In this document: piece by piece, positions 18,642-27,981 of the stretch
How positions within the stretch are numbered: the first letter of the stretch is position 1
Layout of the letters: each line of letters begins with the position of its first letter
Source of the DNA: an uncultured Prevotella sp.
GTDB lineage: Bacteria > Bacteroidota > Bacteroidia > Bacteroidales > Bacteroidaceae
NCBI GenBank assembly: GCA_945830055.1
Contig: CALZXH010000010.1
Span: 1-43,593 of the forward strand
Length of the DNA: 43,593 nt
Reading direction: 5' to 3'
Translations under genes and position numbers: made by a program
The notes under the pieces: generated by a model
Databases searched by the model: none
What the model was told of the DNA's origin: nothing
What the model saw: only the letters and a program-made list of their open reading frames with translations

Positions 18642-18692
18642 CGGGCTACTTCTTTTGCCTTTTTATGCTTTACATAATGGCTACATGCCATG

Positions 18693-18724
18693 CAAAGATA
18701 GTATTATCTTCTGAATTGGGCAAA
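18693..18724 (-). promoter_or_regulatory. Promoter of the rseC-rnfBCDGEA operon
   Basis: On the minus strand TTTG at 18721-18724 is followed by 20 bases and TATCTTTG at 18693-18700. This matches the Bacteroidetes consensus with a spacer one base over 19. It gives a leader of about 45 bases. Confidence 0.8.
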
Positions 18725-18732
18725 TAAAAAGT

Positions 18733-20232
18733 TTACAACTTTACTTTTTTCTTAACAGGTTTGCTCTCGTTCTGCAAACGGTCGAGTGCCGTAACCACAT
18801 ACACATACTTGCTCTTGCCCGTTTCATAGGGAAGTTCAAGATGGGTATCAGAGGTAATGGCTACAATATGTCTGGGGTTCTCAATATCTATCTTCTCTTT
18901 ATGTTCAAAGCGGTAAACCACATACTTCTTTGCCTCATCATGCCATTTCCCGGCTTTGGGAGCACTCCAGAACAGCACTTTCTTCTCATTGATAACCAAT
19001 ACTTTAACCTTTCTTACTTTATCAGGAGCTTTAGCGTCTATGAAAGGCATCAGAGGCTGCAGTGCCGGATATTTCCAATATACGTTCTTCAACATGCCGC
19101 CATAATTGCCCACGTTGTCAACGGCTGTTTTGGCATACCACAGCACGGCACCGCAAACATTATTCATCTGCGAACGCAGTCTGAACTTGGCTGGCATCTG
19201 GTTGCTTTTCGGATTGTCCACATCCGCATGGTTCACCGTCCGTTCCACATCCTCACCTATCACCAGAGGACGATTGCCTGCATTACGGTTCCACCATTTC
19301 AACAAGGTTTCATAGTCAGCCGTGGGATGCCCGATCTGCCAGTAGAGCTGGGGCACACAGTAATCCACCCATCCGTTGTTTATCCACAAGAGTACGTCGG
19401 CATACAGGTCATCATAGTTCTGCAGTCCCTTGGTGTTGCTTCCGTTGGGACTGCTTGAGATATTGCGGTAAATGCCAAACGGCGACACGCCAAACTTGAC
19501 CCAAGGCTTTACCGACACAATAGAATCGTGTAATTGCTGGATGAACAAATCCACATTATACCTGCGCCAGTCGCCCCTGTCGGCAATACCGTTGCTGTAC
19601 TGCCTGTATTCCCTGTCATCGGGTATAGTGCATCCCGGCGAAGGATAGGGATAGAAATAATCGTCTATATGCAAGCCATCCACATCATACCTTCTTACGA
19701 TGTCGCTCACCACGCTACATATATACTCCCTGTTTTCAGGTTGTCCGGGATTAAGTATCATTTGACCGTCATACGAAAATACGCGGTAAGGTTGCCTGAT
19801 AGCGATATGGTTGACCGATAATGCCGTAGTACCCTTTGTCTTGGCACGATAGGGATTGACCCATGCGTGCAGTTCCATACCACGCTGATGGCACTGCTCT
19901 ACCATCCAAGCCAGCGGGTCCCAATAAGGCGAAGGGGCCTTTCCCTGTTGTCCGGTAAGGAAACGGCTCCAGGGTTCCAGACGGCTCTGATACAAGGCAT
20001 CACACTCAGGTCGCACCTGGAAAATGATGCAATTTACGCCGTCTTTCTGCAGTTCATCCAGCTGAAACGACAGCATGGACTGAATCTCCGACGTGCTTTT
20101 GCCCAAGAACTGTCCGTTGACACACTGTATCCATGCGCCCCTGAACTCCCTTTTATTCTGTGCGTGGATGTTCGAAGTGAAACAAAGCATACACGCCACC
20201 ACCTTGATGATTCGAGACAATCTTATATTCAT
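18733..20232 (-). CDS. Exported family 10-like glycoside hydrolase (GHL10/DUF187)
   Basis: A 499-residue protein with a signal peptide (MNIRLSRIIKVVACMLCFTSNIHA). The next residues, REFRGAWIQCVNGQF, and QVRPECDALY, ELHAWVNPYRAKT, VDGLHIDDYFYPYP and VKFGVSPFGIYRN are typical of the GHL10 (formerly DUF187) TIM-barrel family, related to glycoside hydrolases. The C-terminal ~100 residues resemble a fibronectin-like domain. Some members act on peptidoglycan-linked sugars, but the substrate here is unknown. A -7 element (TAACTTTG, 20267-20274 minus) lies 35 bases upstream, within about 30 bases of the comF stop. Confidence 0.9.
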   Translation of the reverse strand: MNIRLSRIIKVVACMLCFTSNIHAQNKREFRGAWIQCVNGQFLGKSTSEIQSMLSFQLDELQKDGVNCIIFQVRPECDALYQSRLEPWSRFLTGQQGKAPSPYWDPLAWMVEQCHQRGMELHAWVNPYRAKTKGTTALSVNHIAIRQPYRVFSYDGQMILNPGQPENREYICSVVSDIVRRYDVDGLHIDDYFYPYPSPGCTIPDDREYRQYSNGIADRGDWRRYNVDLFIQQLHDSIVSVKPWVKFGVSPFGIYRNISSSPNGSNTKGLQNYDDLYADVLLWINNGWVDYCVPQLYWQIGHPTADYETLLKWWNRNAGNRPLVIGEDVERTVNHADVDNPKSNQMPAKFRLRSQMNNVCGAVLWYAKTAVDNVGNYGGMLKNVYWKYPALQPLMPFIDAKAPDKVRKVKVLVINEKKVLFWSAPKAGKWHDEAKKYVVYRFEHKEKIDIENPRHIVAITSDTHLELPYETGKSKYVYVVTALDRLQNESKPVKKKVKL

Positions 20233-20266
20233 ATCACTTTTTTCATTATTGAAGGATTGCAGGGCA

Positions 20267-20274
20267 CAAAGTTA
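20267..20274 (-). promoter_or_regulatory. Probable -7 element for the GHL10 gene
   Basis: TAACTTTG on the minus strand matches the Bacteroidetes -7 element. The nearest TTTG (20298-20301) is 23 bases away, longer than the usual 19-20, so strength is uncertain. Confidence 0.45.
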
Positions 20275-20302
20275 ACTAAAAATCCCAAGAAACAGCACAA
20301 AG

Positions 20303-21034
20303 TCAGCGTGTATATCCAGCTGTAAGCACACTAATCCTGATATCCGGCACCTTTTGCAGCACATTTGCCACAGCTGTTAGCGTGGCTCCTGTAGTTGTCA
20401 CATCATCCACAAGCAGCACATGAGCATGTGACAAAGCCTCCATATCTTTCCCTCGGAAAGCGTGTCCCACATTATCCATCCTGTCAAGTCGCCCCAACTG
20501 AGTCTGACTGCCATCAAACTCCACTCTTTCCACCGCCCATGTAGCCACCGGTATAGGCACCACTCTCTGTATGCCATTGGCTATACATTCTGCCTGATTA
20601 TAGCCCCTCTGCCTTTTTCTTTTTCGGGTAACTGGCACAGGAATCATATAATCAATATCATCAAAGAAACCGCTTTCGTTCATCTTGTGCGCCATCATTT
20701 CTCCAATATAGAGTCCCAAAGCAGGCTGATGGCGGTATTTGAGTTCTTTGATGATATTAGAGAACTCCGACCCAGGTTCATAATAGAACCACGCTGCCGC
20801 CTTTTCCATTTGGCGCACCAGTCCCCAAAAATCCTTTGCCATCACATTTTCGTATGGATCGGTCTGAAAGCCGGTGACAGGTGCGTGCTTGAGACATACC
20901 GCACATACGTACTCTTCCGTACAGGAGAGCCGCCTGCCACATGCCACACATCGCCGGGGAGCAATGACATCCAGGCATCCTCGCAAGACGTAGCGCAGCT
21001 TATTCTTCAACTTCGCGCCCGATTCCGGATTCAT
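20303..21034 (-). CDS. comF: ComF-family phosphoribosyltransferase-like protein
   Basis: A protein of about 243 residues. The N-terminal part has two cysteine pairs (CVACGRRLSC and CAVC) that suggest a zinc site. The C-terminal part is a type I phosphoribosyltransferase domain with RGYNQAECIANG and the PRPP-binding loop VLLVDDVTTTGAT. ComF proteins are needed for DNA uptake in competent bacteria; in Bacteroidetes the role is less clear. The start was placed at 21034, giving a 35-base overlap with recX; 21046 is also possible. Translation is probably coupled to recX. Confidence 0.88.
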   Translation of the reverse strand: MNPESGAKLKNKLRYVLRGCLDVIAPRRCVACGRRLSCTEEYVCAVCLKHAPVTGFQTDPYENVMAKDFWGLVRQMEKAAAWFYYEPGSEFSNIIKELKYRHQPALGLYIGEMMAHKMNESGFFDDIDYMIPVPVTRKRKRQRGYNQAECIANGIQRVVPIPVATWAVERVEFDGSQTQLGRLDRMDNVGHAFRGKDMEALSHAHVLLVDDVTTTGATLTAVANVLQKVPDIRISVLTAGYTR

Positions 21035-21551
21035 ACCCGATATCATCTTCACACTCCAAATCAGTTTCTCCCCCCATTTCCTTGACGCAATTGCGTATGA
21101 GTTCGTAGTCATAGCCTCGTCCCATGGCAAACTGCACCAGCTTCCTGTTGCGTTCATAAGTGTTGGACGCCTTGATGCTCTTTGCCTTGGATTTCAGCAA
21201 GGTGCGCAGCACCTCCATATAAGTTTCATCTTCTATTTCGCCCAGTATAGAGGCGATTACCTCAGCAGGAATACGCTTCATCCGCAGGGCCTGCTCTACC
21301 TTCCGGCGACCCCATCTGTTGAATTTCACCTTTTCGGCGGCAAAGCATCGGGCAAATCTTTCATCATCCACAAACCGCTCTTTCACCAACCTGCTTATTA
21401 TGCGTGTCTGAGTCTCCTCGTCCATCCCATAACGCCCCATTTTTTCACGCAATTCAAAGGTGCAATGTTCCGCCCTCGAACACAATGCCGCCAATTCTGA
21501 CAGCATTTCTTTTTCGGTTTTGAGCCTGGCACGGGTTTGATGATATTCCAT
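21000..21551 (-). CDS. recX: RecX-family regulator of RecA
   Basis: A small helical protein (183 residues from the ATG at 21551; a TTG at 21581 would add ten). RecX binds along RecA filaments and limits their activity. It shows the three-repeat helical pattern with RLVKERFVDDERFARCFA, KFNRWGRRKVEQALRMKRIP and, near the C-terminus, RKLVQFAMGRGYDYELI. The acidic tail overlaps comF. recA itself is not in the window. Confidence 0.9.
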   Translation of the reverse strand: MEYHQTRARLKTEKEMLSELAALCSRAEHCTFELREKMGRYGMDEETQTRIISRLVKERFVDDERFARCFAAEKVKFNRWGRRKVEQALRMKRIPAEVIASILGEIEDETYMEVLRTLLKSKAKSIKASNTYERNRKLVQFAMGRGYDYELIRNCVKEMGGETDLECEDDIGYESGIGREVEE

Positions 21552-21576
21552 AATAACGGCTTGTTCTGAAGTTTCA

Positions 21577-21626
21577 ACCAAAAAGCCACAAGCAGTTCCC
21601 TATTTCCGGGAACCTTGCCTGTGGCT
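21577..21626 (-). terminator. Terminator after the rubrerythrin gene
   Basis: On the minus strand AGCCACAGGCAAGGTTCCC pairs imperfectly with GGGAACTGCTTGTGGCT and is followed by TTTTTGGTTG. It lies 26 bases after the rubrerythrin stop and about 26 bases before recX, so it insulates the two. Confidence 0.8.
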
Positions 21627-21651
21627 ATATTCTATAATAATTCAGCTCCAA

Positions 21652-22209
21652 TTATTTCTTTCCGAAATAGCGGTCATAAAGACCGATGAAGCCTGCACAG
21701 TGACGGGCTTCGTCCTTGGCCATTTCGTGCACGGTATCGTGAGTAGCATCCATACCGGCAGCCTTAGCGTTCTTGGCAATACGGAACTTGTCCTCGCAAG
21801 CACCTCTCTCGGCAGCGATACGAGCCTCCAAATTGCTCTTGGTGTCCTTCAGTACATCACCTAAAAGCTCTGCGAACTTAGAAGCGTGCTCTGCCTCCTC
21901 GAAAGCGTAACGCTTGTAAGCCTCTGCGATTTCGGGATATCCCTCTCTGTCAGCCTGACGGCTCATGGCCAAATACATACCAACCTCGCAGCACTCGCCG
22001 TTGAAGTGAGTCTCCAGGTCTTTTATCATTTCTTCGTTGGCACCCTCTTCACGGGCTGCACCCAACTTGTGTACTGTGGCGAAGTCTGCATTCATCTCGT
22101 CCATTTCCTTGAACTTGGCAGCAGGAGCTTTACACAACGGGCACTGCTCAGGAGCTGCCTCACCTTCATACACGTATCCGCACACACTACAAACGAATTT
22201 CTTTTTCAT
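21652..22209 (-). CDS. Reverse rubrerythrin (N-terminal rubredoxin domain)
   Basis: A 185-residue peroxide-reducing protein. The rubredoxin-type iron site is at the N-terminus ([10 protein letters not shown] and CPLCKAP), the reverse of classical rubrerythrin. The four-helix di-iron domain follows with the ligand pattern [26 protein letters not shown] and [14 protein letters not shown]. It reduces hydrogen peroxide at the expense of NAD(P)H-derived electrons and protects strict anaerobes from oxygen. It is monocistronic, with its own promoter and terminator. Confidence 0.93.
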   Translation of the reverse strand: MKKKFVCSVCGYVYEGEAAPEQCPLCKAPAAKFKEMDEMNADFATVHKLGAAREEGANEEMIKDLETHFNGECCEVGMYLAMSRQADREGYPEIAEAYKRYAFEEAEHASKFAELLGDVLKDTKSNLEARIAAERGACEDKFRIAKNAKAAGMDATHDTVHEMAKDEARHCAGFIGLYDRYFGKK

Positions 22210-22255
22210 AATTTCAATATTTTAAGTTTAATGAATTCCCAATATTTGGGTATTG

Positions 22256-22286
22256 CAAAAGTAAGAAAAAAAAATAACCCCACAAG
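22256..22286 (-). promoter_or_regulatory. Promoter of the rubrerythrin gene
   Basis: On the minus strand TACTTTTG (22256-22263) is a -7 element, and CTTG at 22283-22286 after 19 bases is a three-of-four -33 element. A long A/T tract fills the spacer, as in many strong Bacteroidetes promoters. Confidence 0.7.
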
Positions 22287-22379
22287 AGTTTCGTGCCGAT
22301 TTTTCATACAATTATACTTATTTATCATGTTGTCACAGGATTATCATCTCCCTGAAACGCTATTGTAGTACGCATCTCA

Positions 22380-22387
22380 TACCTTTG
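22380..22387 (+). promoter_or_regulatory. Probable -7 element of ppk1
   Basis: TACCTTTG is a full -7 match, 60 bases upstream of the ppk1 ATG. No TTTG lies at the right distance upstream, so an activator or a different sigma factor may take part. Confidence 0.5.
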
Positions 22388-22447
22388 TGCGATGAAAAGC
22401 AGCAGCAGACTGCCCTAATAGAACGAAAACAACAGACCATTTAACCT

Positions 22448-24559
22448 ATGGGAAACAAAGAAAAGAAAGCACATTATTATGTAGAGAGGGATTTGAGTTG
22501 GATGTTCTTCAACCGCCGCATATTGCAAGAGGCAGCAAAACCTACAGTTCCCTTATTGGAACGTCTTTCCTACCTGGGCATCTATTCAAACAACCTCGAT
22601 GAGTTCTTCCGTGTCAGGGTGGCTTCGCTCAACCGCATCGCAGACTCCAAGGAAAAACTGCTGAAGGCAGACCGTGACAAGGCCAAGAAGACCATCCATG
22701 AGATAAGTCGCCTGAATGCCCTGTACAACAAGGATTTTGAACAGACGGTGACAGATGTTTTCGAGGGACTGGCACAAAAGGGAATCCGGCTGCTCCATGA
22801 GAGCGAACTTACAGCCAACCAGCGTAGCTATCTCAAGCAACTGTACGCCGAGAAGCTCAACGGTTCCACCAATCCCGTATGGCTCTCGTCTATCAGGGAA
22901 ATCAGCGCATCCTCTGCCGATGACAGCATCTTCCTGGCGGTTCGTTGTTCGCAATGGATTGAGAACAAGAAGAAACCGGTGGTGGATTATGCCCTCATCC
23001 GCGTTCCGTCAAAGGTGTATGGGCGCTTTGTGGTCATCCCTTCCGACGACGACAGCCACTGCATCATGTATCTCGATGACGTGATTCGCTTCTGCCTCCC
23101 CTTCATCTTCACGGGTCGGGGCACGAGTACCTTCGAGGCCTATTCATTCAAGTTCACCAAGGATGCCGAGATGGAGATAGACAACGACCTTAATGCCGGC
23201 ACACTGCAAAAGGTGGCAAAGGGTGTGAAGAGCAGGAAACGTGGCGAACCGATACGTGTTATCTATGATGCTGCCATGCCCAAGGATCTGCTCCGTAAAA
23301 TCATGTCCAGACTGAACATCGACCAGCTCGACACCATCATAAGCGGAGGCAGGTATCACAACCATAAGGACCTGATGGGATTTCCTGACTTCGGACTGAA
23401 GGAACTGAAATACCGCCCCACTCCACCTATTACCAAACCCGATTTGGAGACCTCCGAGAGCATCCTTCAGGCGATTCGTGAAAAAGACCGCTTCATCCAT
23501 GTACCCTACCATTCCTTCAACTCGTTTATCCGGGTGTTGCGCGAGGCTGCCCTAAGCCGCGACGTCACCCATATCCATACCACGCTCTACCGACTTGCCA
23601 AAGACTCCAAGGTAGTGGATACCCTCATCTGTGCTGCCCGCAACGGCAAGAAGGTGACGGTAGTGATAGAACTGCTGGCAAGATTTGACGAAGAGAGCAA
23701 TATCAAATGGAGCAAGAAGATGCAGGAGGCAGGCATCGAAGTGGTGTTTGGTGTCGAGGGACTGAAAGTCCACTCCAAACTGGTGCTGATATCTTCGCGC
23801 AAGGGGGACATCGCCTGCATAGGTACCGGCAACTTCCACGAAGGCAACGCCAAGGTATATACCGACTATATCATGATGACTGCCCGCAGGAGCCTGACCA
23901 ACGAGGTTGCTAAAGTGTTCGACTTTATCGGCAAGCCGTTCAAGCCGGTGCGGTTCAGGGAATTGCTTGTGTCTCCCAACGAGATGAAGCCCAAACTGAT
24001 ACGTTTGGTCAACGAGGAGATGAAACATGCCAAAGAGGGGAAAGAAGCCTGGATCAGGATTAAAATCAACCACATTACCGACGAAGACATGGTGGCAAAG
24101 CTCTACGAGGCTTCCAGAGCCGGTGTAAGGATAGAACTGGTGCTACGCGGCAACTGTTCACTGGTGCCCGGGGTGGCTGGATGGAGCGAAAACATCAGGG
24201 CTGTGGGTATCATCGACCATTATCTGGAGCACTCGCGGATATTCATCTTTGCCAATGGCGGCCAGCCGCTGTACTATATCGGAAGTGCCGACTGGATGCC
24301 GCGCAATCTCGTCAACCGCATAGAGGTTCTCACGCCCGTTTACGATGAGGAAATGCAGCAAGACCTATGGCGAACCGTGGATTACGGCTTGCGCGACACG
24401 CTCAACGGGCGTAGCATCGACGGTAAGGGCAGCAATGATTTCCAAGTGGGCATACCCTTCCGCTCGCAAGAGGAACTCTACAAGGCCTACAGTCAAGTGC
24501 TTGCAACAGGCGATTGCACAGACCAAAACGATAGGAAAAAGAAAGAGGACAAACTTTGA
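22448..24559 (+). CDS. ppk1: Polyphosphate kinase 1
   Basis: A 703-residue enzyme that reversibly adds the terminal phosphate of ATP to polyphosphate. The N domain starts YVERDLSWMFFNRRILQEA and has LDEFFRVRVASL. The two phospholipase-D-like catalytic domains carry the conserved histidines in KVHSKLVLI (about residue 441) and LEHSRIFIFANGG (about 597), with GTGNFHEGNAKVYTD and SADWMPRNL. Length is normal for the family. It is followed by ppx after 37 bases, giving paired synthesis and breakdown of polyphosphate. Confidence 0.97.
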   Translation: MGNKEKKAHYYVERDLSWMFFNRRILQEAAKPTVPLLERLSYLGIYSNNLDEFFRVRVASLNRIADSKEKLLKADRDKAKKTIHEISRLNALYNKDFEQTVTDVFEGLAQKGIRLLHESELTANQRSYLKQLYAEKLNGSTNPVWLSSIREISASSADDSIFLAVRCSQWIENKKKPVVDYALIRVPSKVYGRFVVIPSDDDSHCIMYLDDVIRFCLPFIFTGRGTSTFEAYSFKFTKDAEMEIDNDLNAGTLQKVAKGVKSRKRGEPIRVIYDAAMPKDLLRKIMSRLNIDQLDTIISGGRYHNHKDLMGFPDFGLKELKYRPTPPITKPDLETSESILQAIREKDRFIHVPYHSFNSFIRVLREAALSRDVTHIHTTLYRLAKDSKVVDTLICAARNGKKVTVVIELLARFDEESNIKWSKKMQEAGIEVVFGVEGLKVHSKLVLISSRKGDIACIGTGNFHEGNAKVYTDYIMMTARRSLTNEVAKVFDFIGKPFKPVRFRELLVSPNEMKPKLIRLVNEEMKHAKEGKEAWIRIKINHITDEDMVAKLYEASRAGVRIELVLRGNCSLVPGVAGWSENIRAVGIIDHYLEHSRIFIFANGGQPLYYIGSADWMPRNLVNRIEVLTPVYDEEMQQDLWRTVDYGLRDTLNGRSIDGKGSNDFQVGIPFRSQEELYKAYSQVLATGDCTDQNDRKKKEDKL

Positions 24560-24596
24560 CAAACGAAATCAGACGTTGAAAAAAACGTAAGAACAA

Positions 24597-25505
24597 ATGG
24601 AAAACCAAAATTATGCAGCCATAGACATCGGCTCTAACGGAGCCCGTCTGCTCATCAAGAACGTATGCGAAGACAACGCCGGCAATTACGAATTCAGCAA
24701 GGTGTTCTTCCTGCGCATTCCCCTGCGTCTGGGCAAGGACGTGTTCACGCTTGGCAAGATCAGCGAGGAGCGCGAACGCATGATGATGTGCATGATAAAG
24801 AGTTACAAGCAACTGATGAAACTCTATAATGTAAAGAAATTCCGCGCCTGCGCCACCTCTGCCATGCGGGATGCCTCCAACGGACAGAAGATTCTCGACA
24901 AGATAGCCCGGAAAACAGGCATTCACATCGAAATCATCAACGGAAAGGAAGAGGCAAGCCTGCTCTACAACAACTGCGTGGAGGTGGTCAACGCCAACGA
25001 GGGAACCTATGCCTTTGTGGATGTGGGAGGCGGAAGCACCGAAATATCCATCATCCACGAAGGAGAACTGGTGGACAGCTGTTCCTACAACATCGGCACC
25101 TTGCGGCTTCTCGGAGGTGCCGTGGGAGATGAAGTGCTGCCCGAAATGGAGGTCAGTCTGACGGAGCACCGCAAACACTACGGACAGGTGGAGATTATCG
25201 GTTCGGGAGGCAATATCAACAAGCTCTGCAAGCTGTTTCATGAGAGCAAGAACGAAGGGCGTCACGACCTGCTTCCCGTCAAAAGTCTGGCACAGATACG
25301 CGATGCCATGAAGCCCATGACCTTCCACGAACGCATGGAAGCCTACTCGCTGAAAGCAGATAGGGCGGATGTCATCCTGCCCGCAGCCGAGATATTCCTG
25401 TTTGTGTCCGAGGCGTTAGGATGCGATACCATCCGCGTGCCCAACATCTCGCTTGCCGACAGCATCATTGACGGTCTGTACAAGGCGGAACATCACATCC
25501 GCTGA
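24597..25505 (+). CDS. ppx: Ppx/GppA-type exopolyphosphatase
   Basis: A 302-residue member of the actin-like ATPase fold family, short because it has only the two catalytic domains. Motifs are AAIDIGSNGARLLI (phosphate 1 loop), RACATSAMRDASNG, and AFVDVGGGSTEIS, followed by EIIGSGGNINKL. It likely releases phosphate from polyphosphate ends or acts on pppGpp. It stands directly after ppk1 and ends one base before the convergent CE12-like gene. Confidence 0.93.
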   Translation: MENQNYAAIDIGSNGARLLIKNVCEDNAGNYEFSKVFFLRIPLRLGKDVFTLGKISEERERMMMCMIKSYKQLMKLYNVKKFRACATSAMRDASNGQKILDKIARKTGIHIEIINGKEEASLLYNNCVEVVNANEGTYAFVDVGGGSTEISIIHEGELVDSCSYNIGTLRLLGGAVGDEVLPEMEVSLTEHRKHYGQVEIIGSGGNINKLCKLFHESKNEGRHDLLPVKSLAQIRDAMKPMTFHERMEAYSLKADRADVILPAAEIFLFVSEALGCDTIRVPNISLADSIIDGLYKAEHHIR

Positions 25506-25506
25506 C

Positions 25507-26520
25507 TCACTTCCAAGTAGCTCCTTCGCGCAATATCCATTTCACCTTCTTTCCCTTGGGAATAGCAGGTTTCTCCCATTCTCCGGCAAAAAGCTGAATG
25601 GTAGCCTTCCCTCCCGAAGCCATAGCATCCACGGCCTCTTGAGGGGTAAAGAAATCACCTATTCCATTGGAAGCCACACTATAATCCACGTCTTTCACGG
25701 CATGTTTCTCCAACTGTGGTATCTGTCTGCACACATCGTCTGCCAGCAATTTTGCCACCACATGGGCACCATGTATATTATAGTGTGTATTGTCTTGCCG
25801 ACCCTTGGGCACCGAAGGCTCTTCACCTGGCAAGAACCACATGTGCAGCTTCTTGGATGCCTCCTTGCCCAGTCCCTGCTCCAGACGATGGGTAATGGCG
25901 TTGGCATCCACAAAGACCACCTGCTGTTCAAGTGCCACGTTTCTGGGCGACCACCGATAGTCACCATGTGTATCGTAGAGGGTGTCGCCCTCCTGTTTCA
26001 GGTCTTTGGCAGGCGGTCCCACCGTTTTTCTCAAAGCCTCGTCATCATCGTTCTTGGGAGCCTGAACAAAGAAATTGCGTCTCACCACGGCGTTAAACAG
26101 CACAGGGATACCCCCCTTAGCCCTGGTTTCCAGCACAAATCTACGCAGGTTAGCGTCAAACGTGGTGCCGGGATCGGTATGGCGGTCCTCCTTCGGCTTC
26201 TCATCGTTGTGACCGAACTGGATAAACACATAGTCGCCCGGCTGTATCTTGTCCAGCACAGCCTGCCATCTCCCCTCGTTGATGAAACTCTTTGAAGAGC
26301 GGCCGTTCTGGGCATGATTGTCAATCCTTACGCAATCGTCGAAATAGCATTGCAGAACCATTCCCCAACCGCGCTCCTTGGCGCCGTCCTTCAAGCTCTT
26401 GTTTGCCATAGTCGAGTCGCCTATCATAAATACGGTAAAGCCCTCATTCTTCTTGAATGCAGAAAGCACCATGACCACGGCAACGGCCAGAACCAACTGC
26501 CAAATGTATGTTGTACGCAT
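25507..26520 (-). CDS. Exported CE12/SGNH-type rhamnogalacturonan acetylesterase-like protein
   Basis: A 337-residue exported hydrolase. A hydrophobic signal segment (YIWQLVLAVAVVMVLSAF) is followed by the SGNH blocks: FMIGDSTMANK (nucleophile serine), NHAQNGRSSKSF, FIQFGHND, and near residue 265 DNTHYNIHGA with the catalytic Asp/His. CE12 enzymes remove acetyl groups from pectic rhamnogalacturonan. The last ~55 residues (VASNGIGDFFTPQEAVDAMA and on to KGKKVKWILREG) resemble the first strand of a pectin methylesterase beta-helix and then stop, as if a C-terminal domain had been lost. Start at 26520 or 26526. The stop lies one base from the ppx stop. Confidence 0.85.
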   Translation of the reverse strand: MRTTYIWQLVLAVAVVMVLSAFKKNEGFTVFMIGDSTMANKSLKDGAKERGWGMVLQCYFDDCVRIDNHAQNGRSSKSFINEGRWQAVLDKIQPGDYVFIQFGHNDEKPKEDRHTDPGTTFDANLRRFVLETRAKGGIPVLFNAVVRRNFFVQAPKNDDDEALRKTVGPPAKDLKQEGDTLYDTHGDYRWSPRNVALEQQVVFVDANAITHRLEQGLGKEASKKLHMWFLPGEEPSVPKGRQDNTHYNIHGAHVVAKLLADDVCRQIPQLEKHAVKDVDYSVASNGIGDFFTPQEAVDAMASGGKATIQLFAGEWEKPAIPKGKKVKWILREGATWK

Positions 26521-26538
26521 ATTCATTATATATTTAGT

Positions 26539-26561
26539 GGAGGATGCAATACACATCCTCC
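26539..26561. other. Perfect short hairpin between hisS and the esterase gene
   Basis: GGAGGATG and CATCCTCC form an 8-base perfect stem with a 7-base loop, 19 bases upstream of the esterase ATG. There is no T run on the minus side, so it is not a typical terminator. It may be a leader hairpin or a binding site. Confidence 0.4.
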
Positions 26562-26609
26562 AAGGTTAGTATCTGATATCAGACTTTCACGATGATGATA
26601 GAGCAGCGG

Positions 26610-27977
26610 TCAGGCCTTCAGGATGATGTCGAGCATCTCAGCGGCATCCACGGTAAACTGCTCTCCAGAAGCCATATTCTTGAGCGTCACCTTGCCCTCG
26701 TTGATTTCGTTTTCTCCTGCCAGCGCCACAAAAGCAATACCCTTGGCATTGGCATACGACATCTGCTTTTTCATCTTGGCAGCATCGGGATATATCTCCG
26801 TTCGGATGCCCGCCTGACGCACTTTTGCCACCAAGGGCAGACAGTAGGCAGTCTCCTTTTCGCCAAAGTTAATAAACAGCAGTTGTGTACCCGCCACAGC
26901 ATTCTTGGGATAGAGGTCCAGCGCCTCCAACACGTCATAAATTCTGTCGGCTCCAAAGGATATTCCCACCCCGCTGAGTCCGGGCAATCCGAAGATGCCG
27001 GTTAGGTTGTCATACCTTCCACCACCAGTGATGCTTCCCATAGGTGTATCAAGCGCCTTCACCTCGAAGATGGCTCCCGTATAGTAGTTTAGGCCACGTG
27101 CCAGAGTCAGGTCGAGCTGCATCTCATTATTCAGTCCCATCTTCTCCAGCGTAGCAAGGATATAGCGGGTTTCCTCCACCCCTTTCAGTCCTGTCTCGCT
27201 GTTAGCCAGCACCCCGGCGATAGTTTCGAGTTTCTGCTCGTTGGTACCCGTCAGGGTAATGATGGGCTGCAGCAGTTCGATGGCGTTTTCACCGATACCT
27301 ACGGCACGCAGCTCCTCGTTGACCTTGTCGATGCCTATCTTCTCCAGCTTGTCAATCGCCACGGTAATGTCCACTATCTTGTCAGCAGCCCCTATCACCT
27401 CGGCTATACCGGAAAGTATCTTGCGGTTGTTGATTTTTATCTGTACTCTGATGCCGAATCGCGTGAACACGGTATCCACAATCTGCATCAGTTCCACCTC
27501 GTTGAGCAACGAGTCGCTGCCCACCACGTCGGCGTCACACTGATAGAACTCTCTGTATCGTCCCCTCTGCGGGCGGTCGGCACGCCATACAGGCTGTATC
27601 TGATAGCGTTTGAAAGGCAGCTGTAATTCCTCCCTGTGCATCACCACATAGCGGGCGAAAGGCACGGTAAGGTCATAGCGCAATCCCTTCTCGCAGAGCT
27701 TTGCAGCCAATCTGTTGGTGTTTCGCTCCAGCAGTTCCTCGTCGGTCAGTTTGTTCAGATAGTCGCCGCTGTTCAGTACCTTGAACAGCAGCTTGTCGCC
27801 CTCTTCACCATATTTGCCCATCAATGTCTGTAGGGTTTCCATGGCAGGCGTTTCAATCTGCTGGAAACCATAGAGCGCATAGACTGAGCGTATGGTATCA
27901 AAGATATAATTGCGCTTCGCCATTTCCTCGGGCGAGAAATCTCGGGTGCCCTTTGGTATATTCGGTTTCTGTGCCAT
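26610..27977 (-). CDS. hisS: Histidyl-tRNA synthetase
   Basis: A 455-residue class II aminoacyl-tRNA synthetase. Visible are the N-terminal [10 protein letters not shown], motif 2 ([24 protein letters not shown]), the histidine-specific block [10 protein letters not shown], and motif 3 [15 protein letters not shown]. The C-terminal anticodon-binding domain begins near residue 360. It starts 4 bases after purA and shares its transcript. Confidence 0.98.
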   Translation of the reverse strand: MAQKPNIPKGTRDFSPEEMAKRNYIFDTIRSVYALYGFQQIETPAMETLQTLMGKYGEEGDKLLFKVLNSGDYLNKLTDEELLERNTNRLAAKLCEKGLRYDLTVPFARYVVMHREELQLPFKRYQIQPVWRADRPQRGRYREFYQCDADVVGSDSLLNEVELMQIVDTVFTRFGIRVQIKINNRKILSGIAEVIGAADKIVDITVAIDKLEKIGIDKVNEELRAVGIGENAIELLQPIITLTGTNEQKLETIAGVLANSETGLKGVEETRYILATLEKMGLNNEMQLDLTLARGLNYYTGAIFEVKALDTPMGSITGGGRYDNLTGIFGLPGLSGVGISFGADRIYDVLEALDLYPKNAVAGTQLLFINFGEKETAYCLPLVAKVRQAGIRTEIYPDAAKMKKQMSYANAKGIAFVALAGENEINEGKVTLKNMASGEQFTVDAAEMLDIILKA

Positions 27978-27981
27978 AGGG

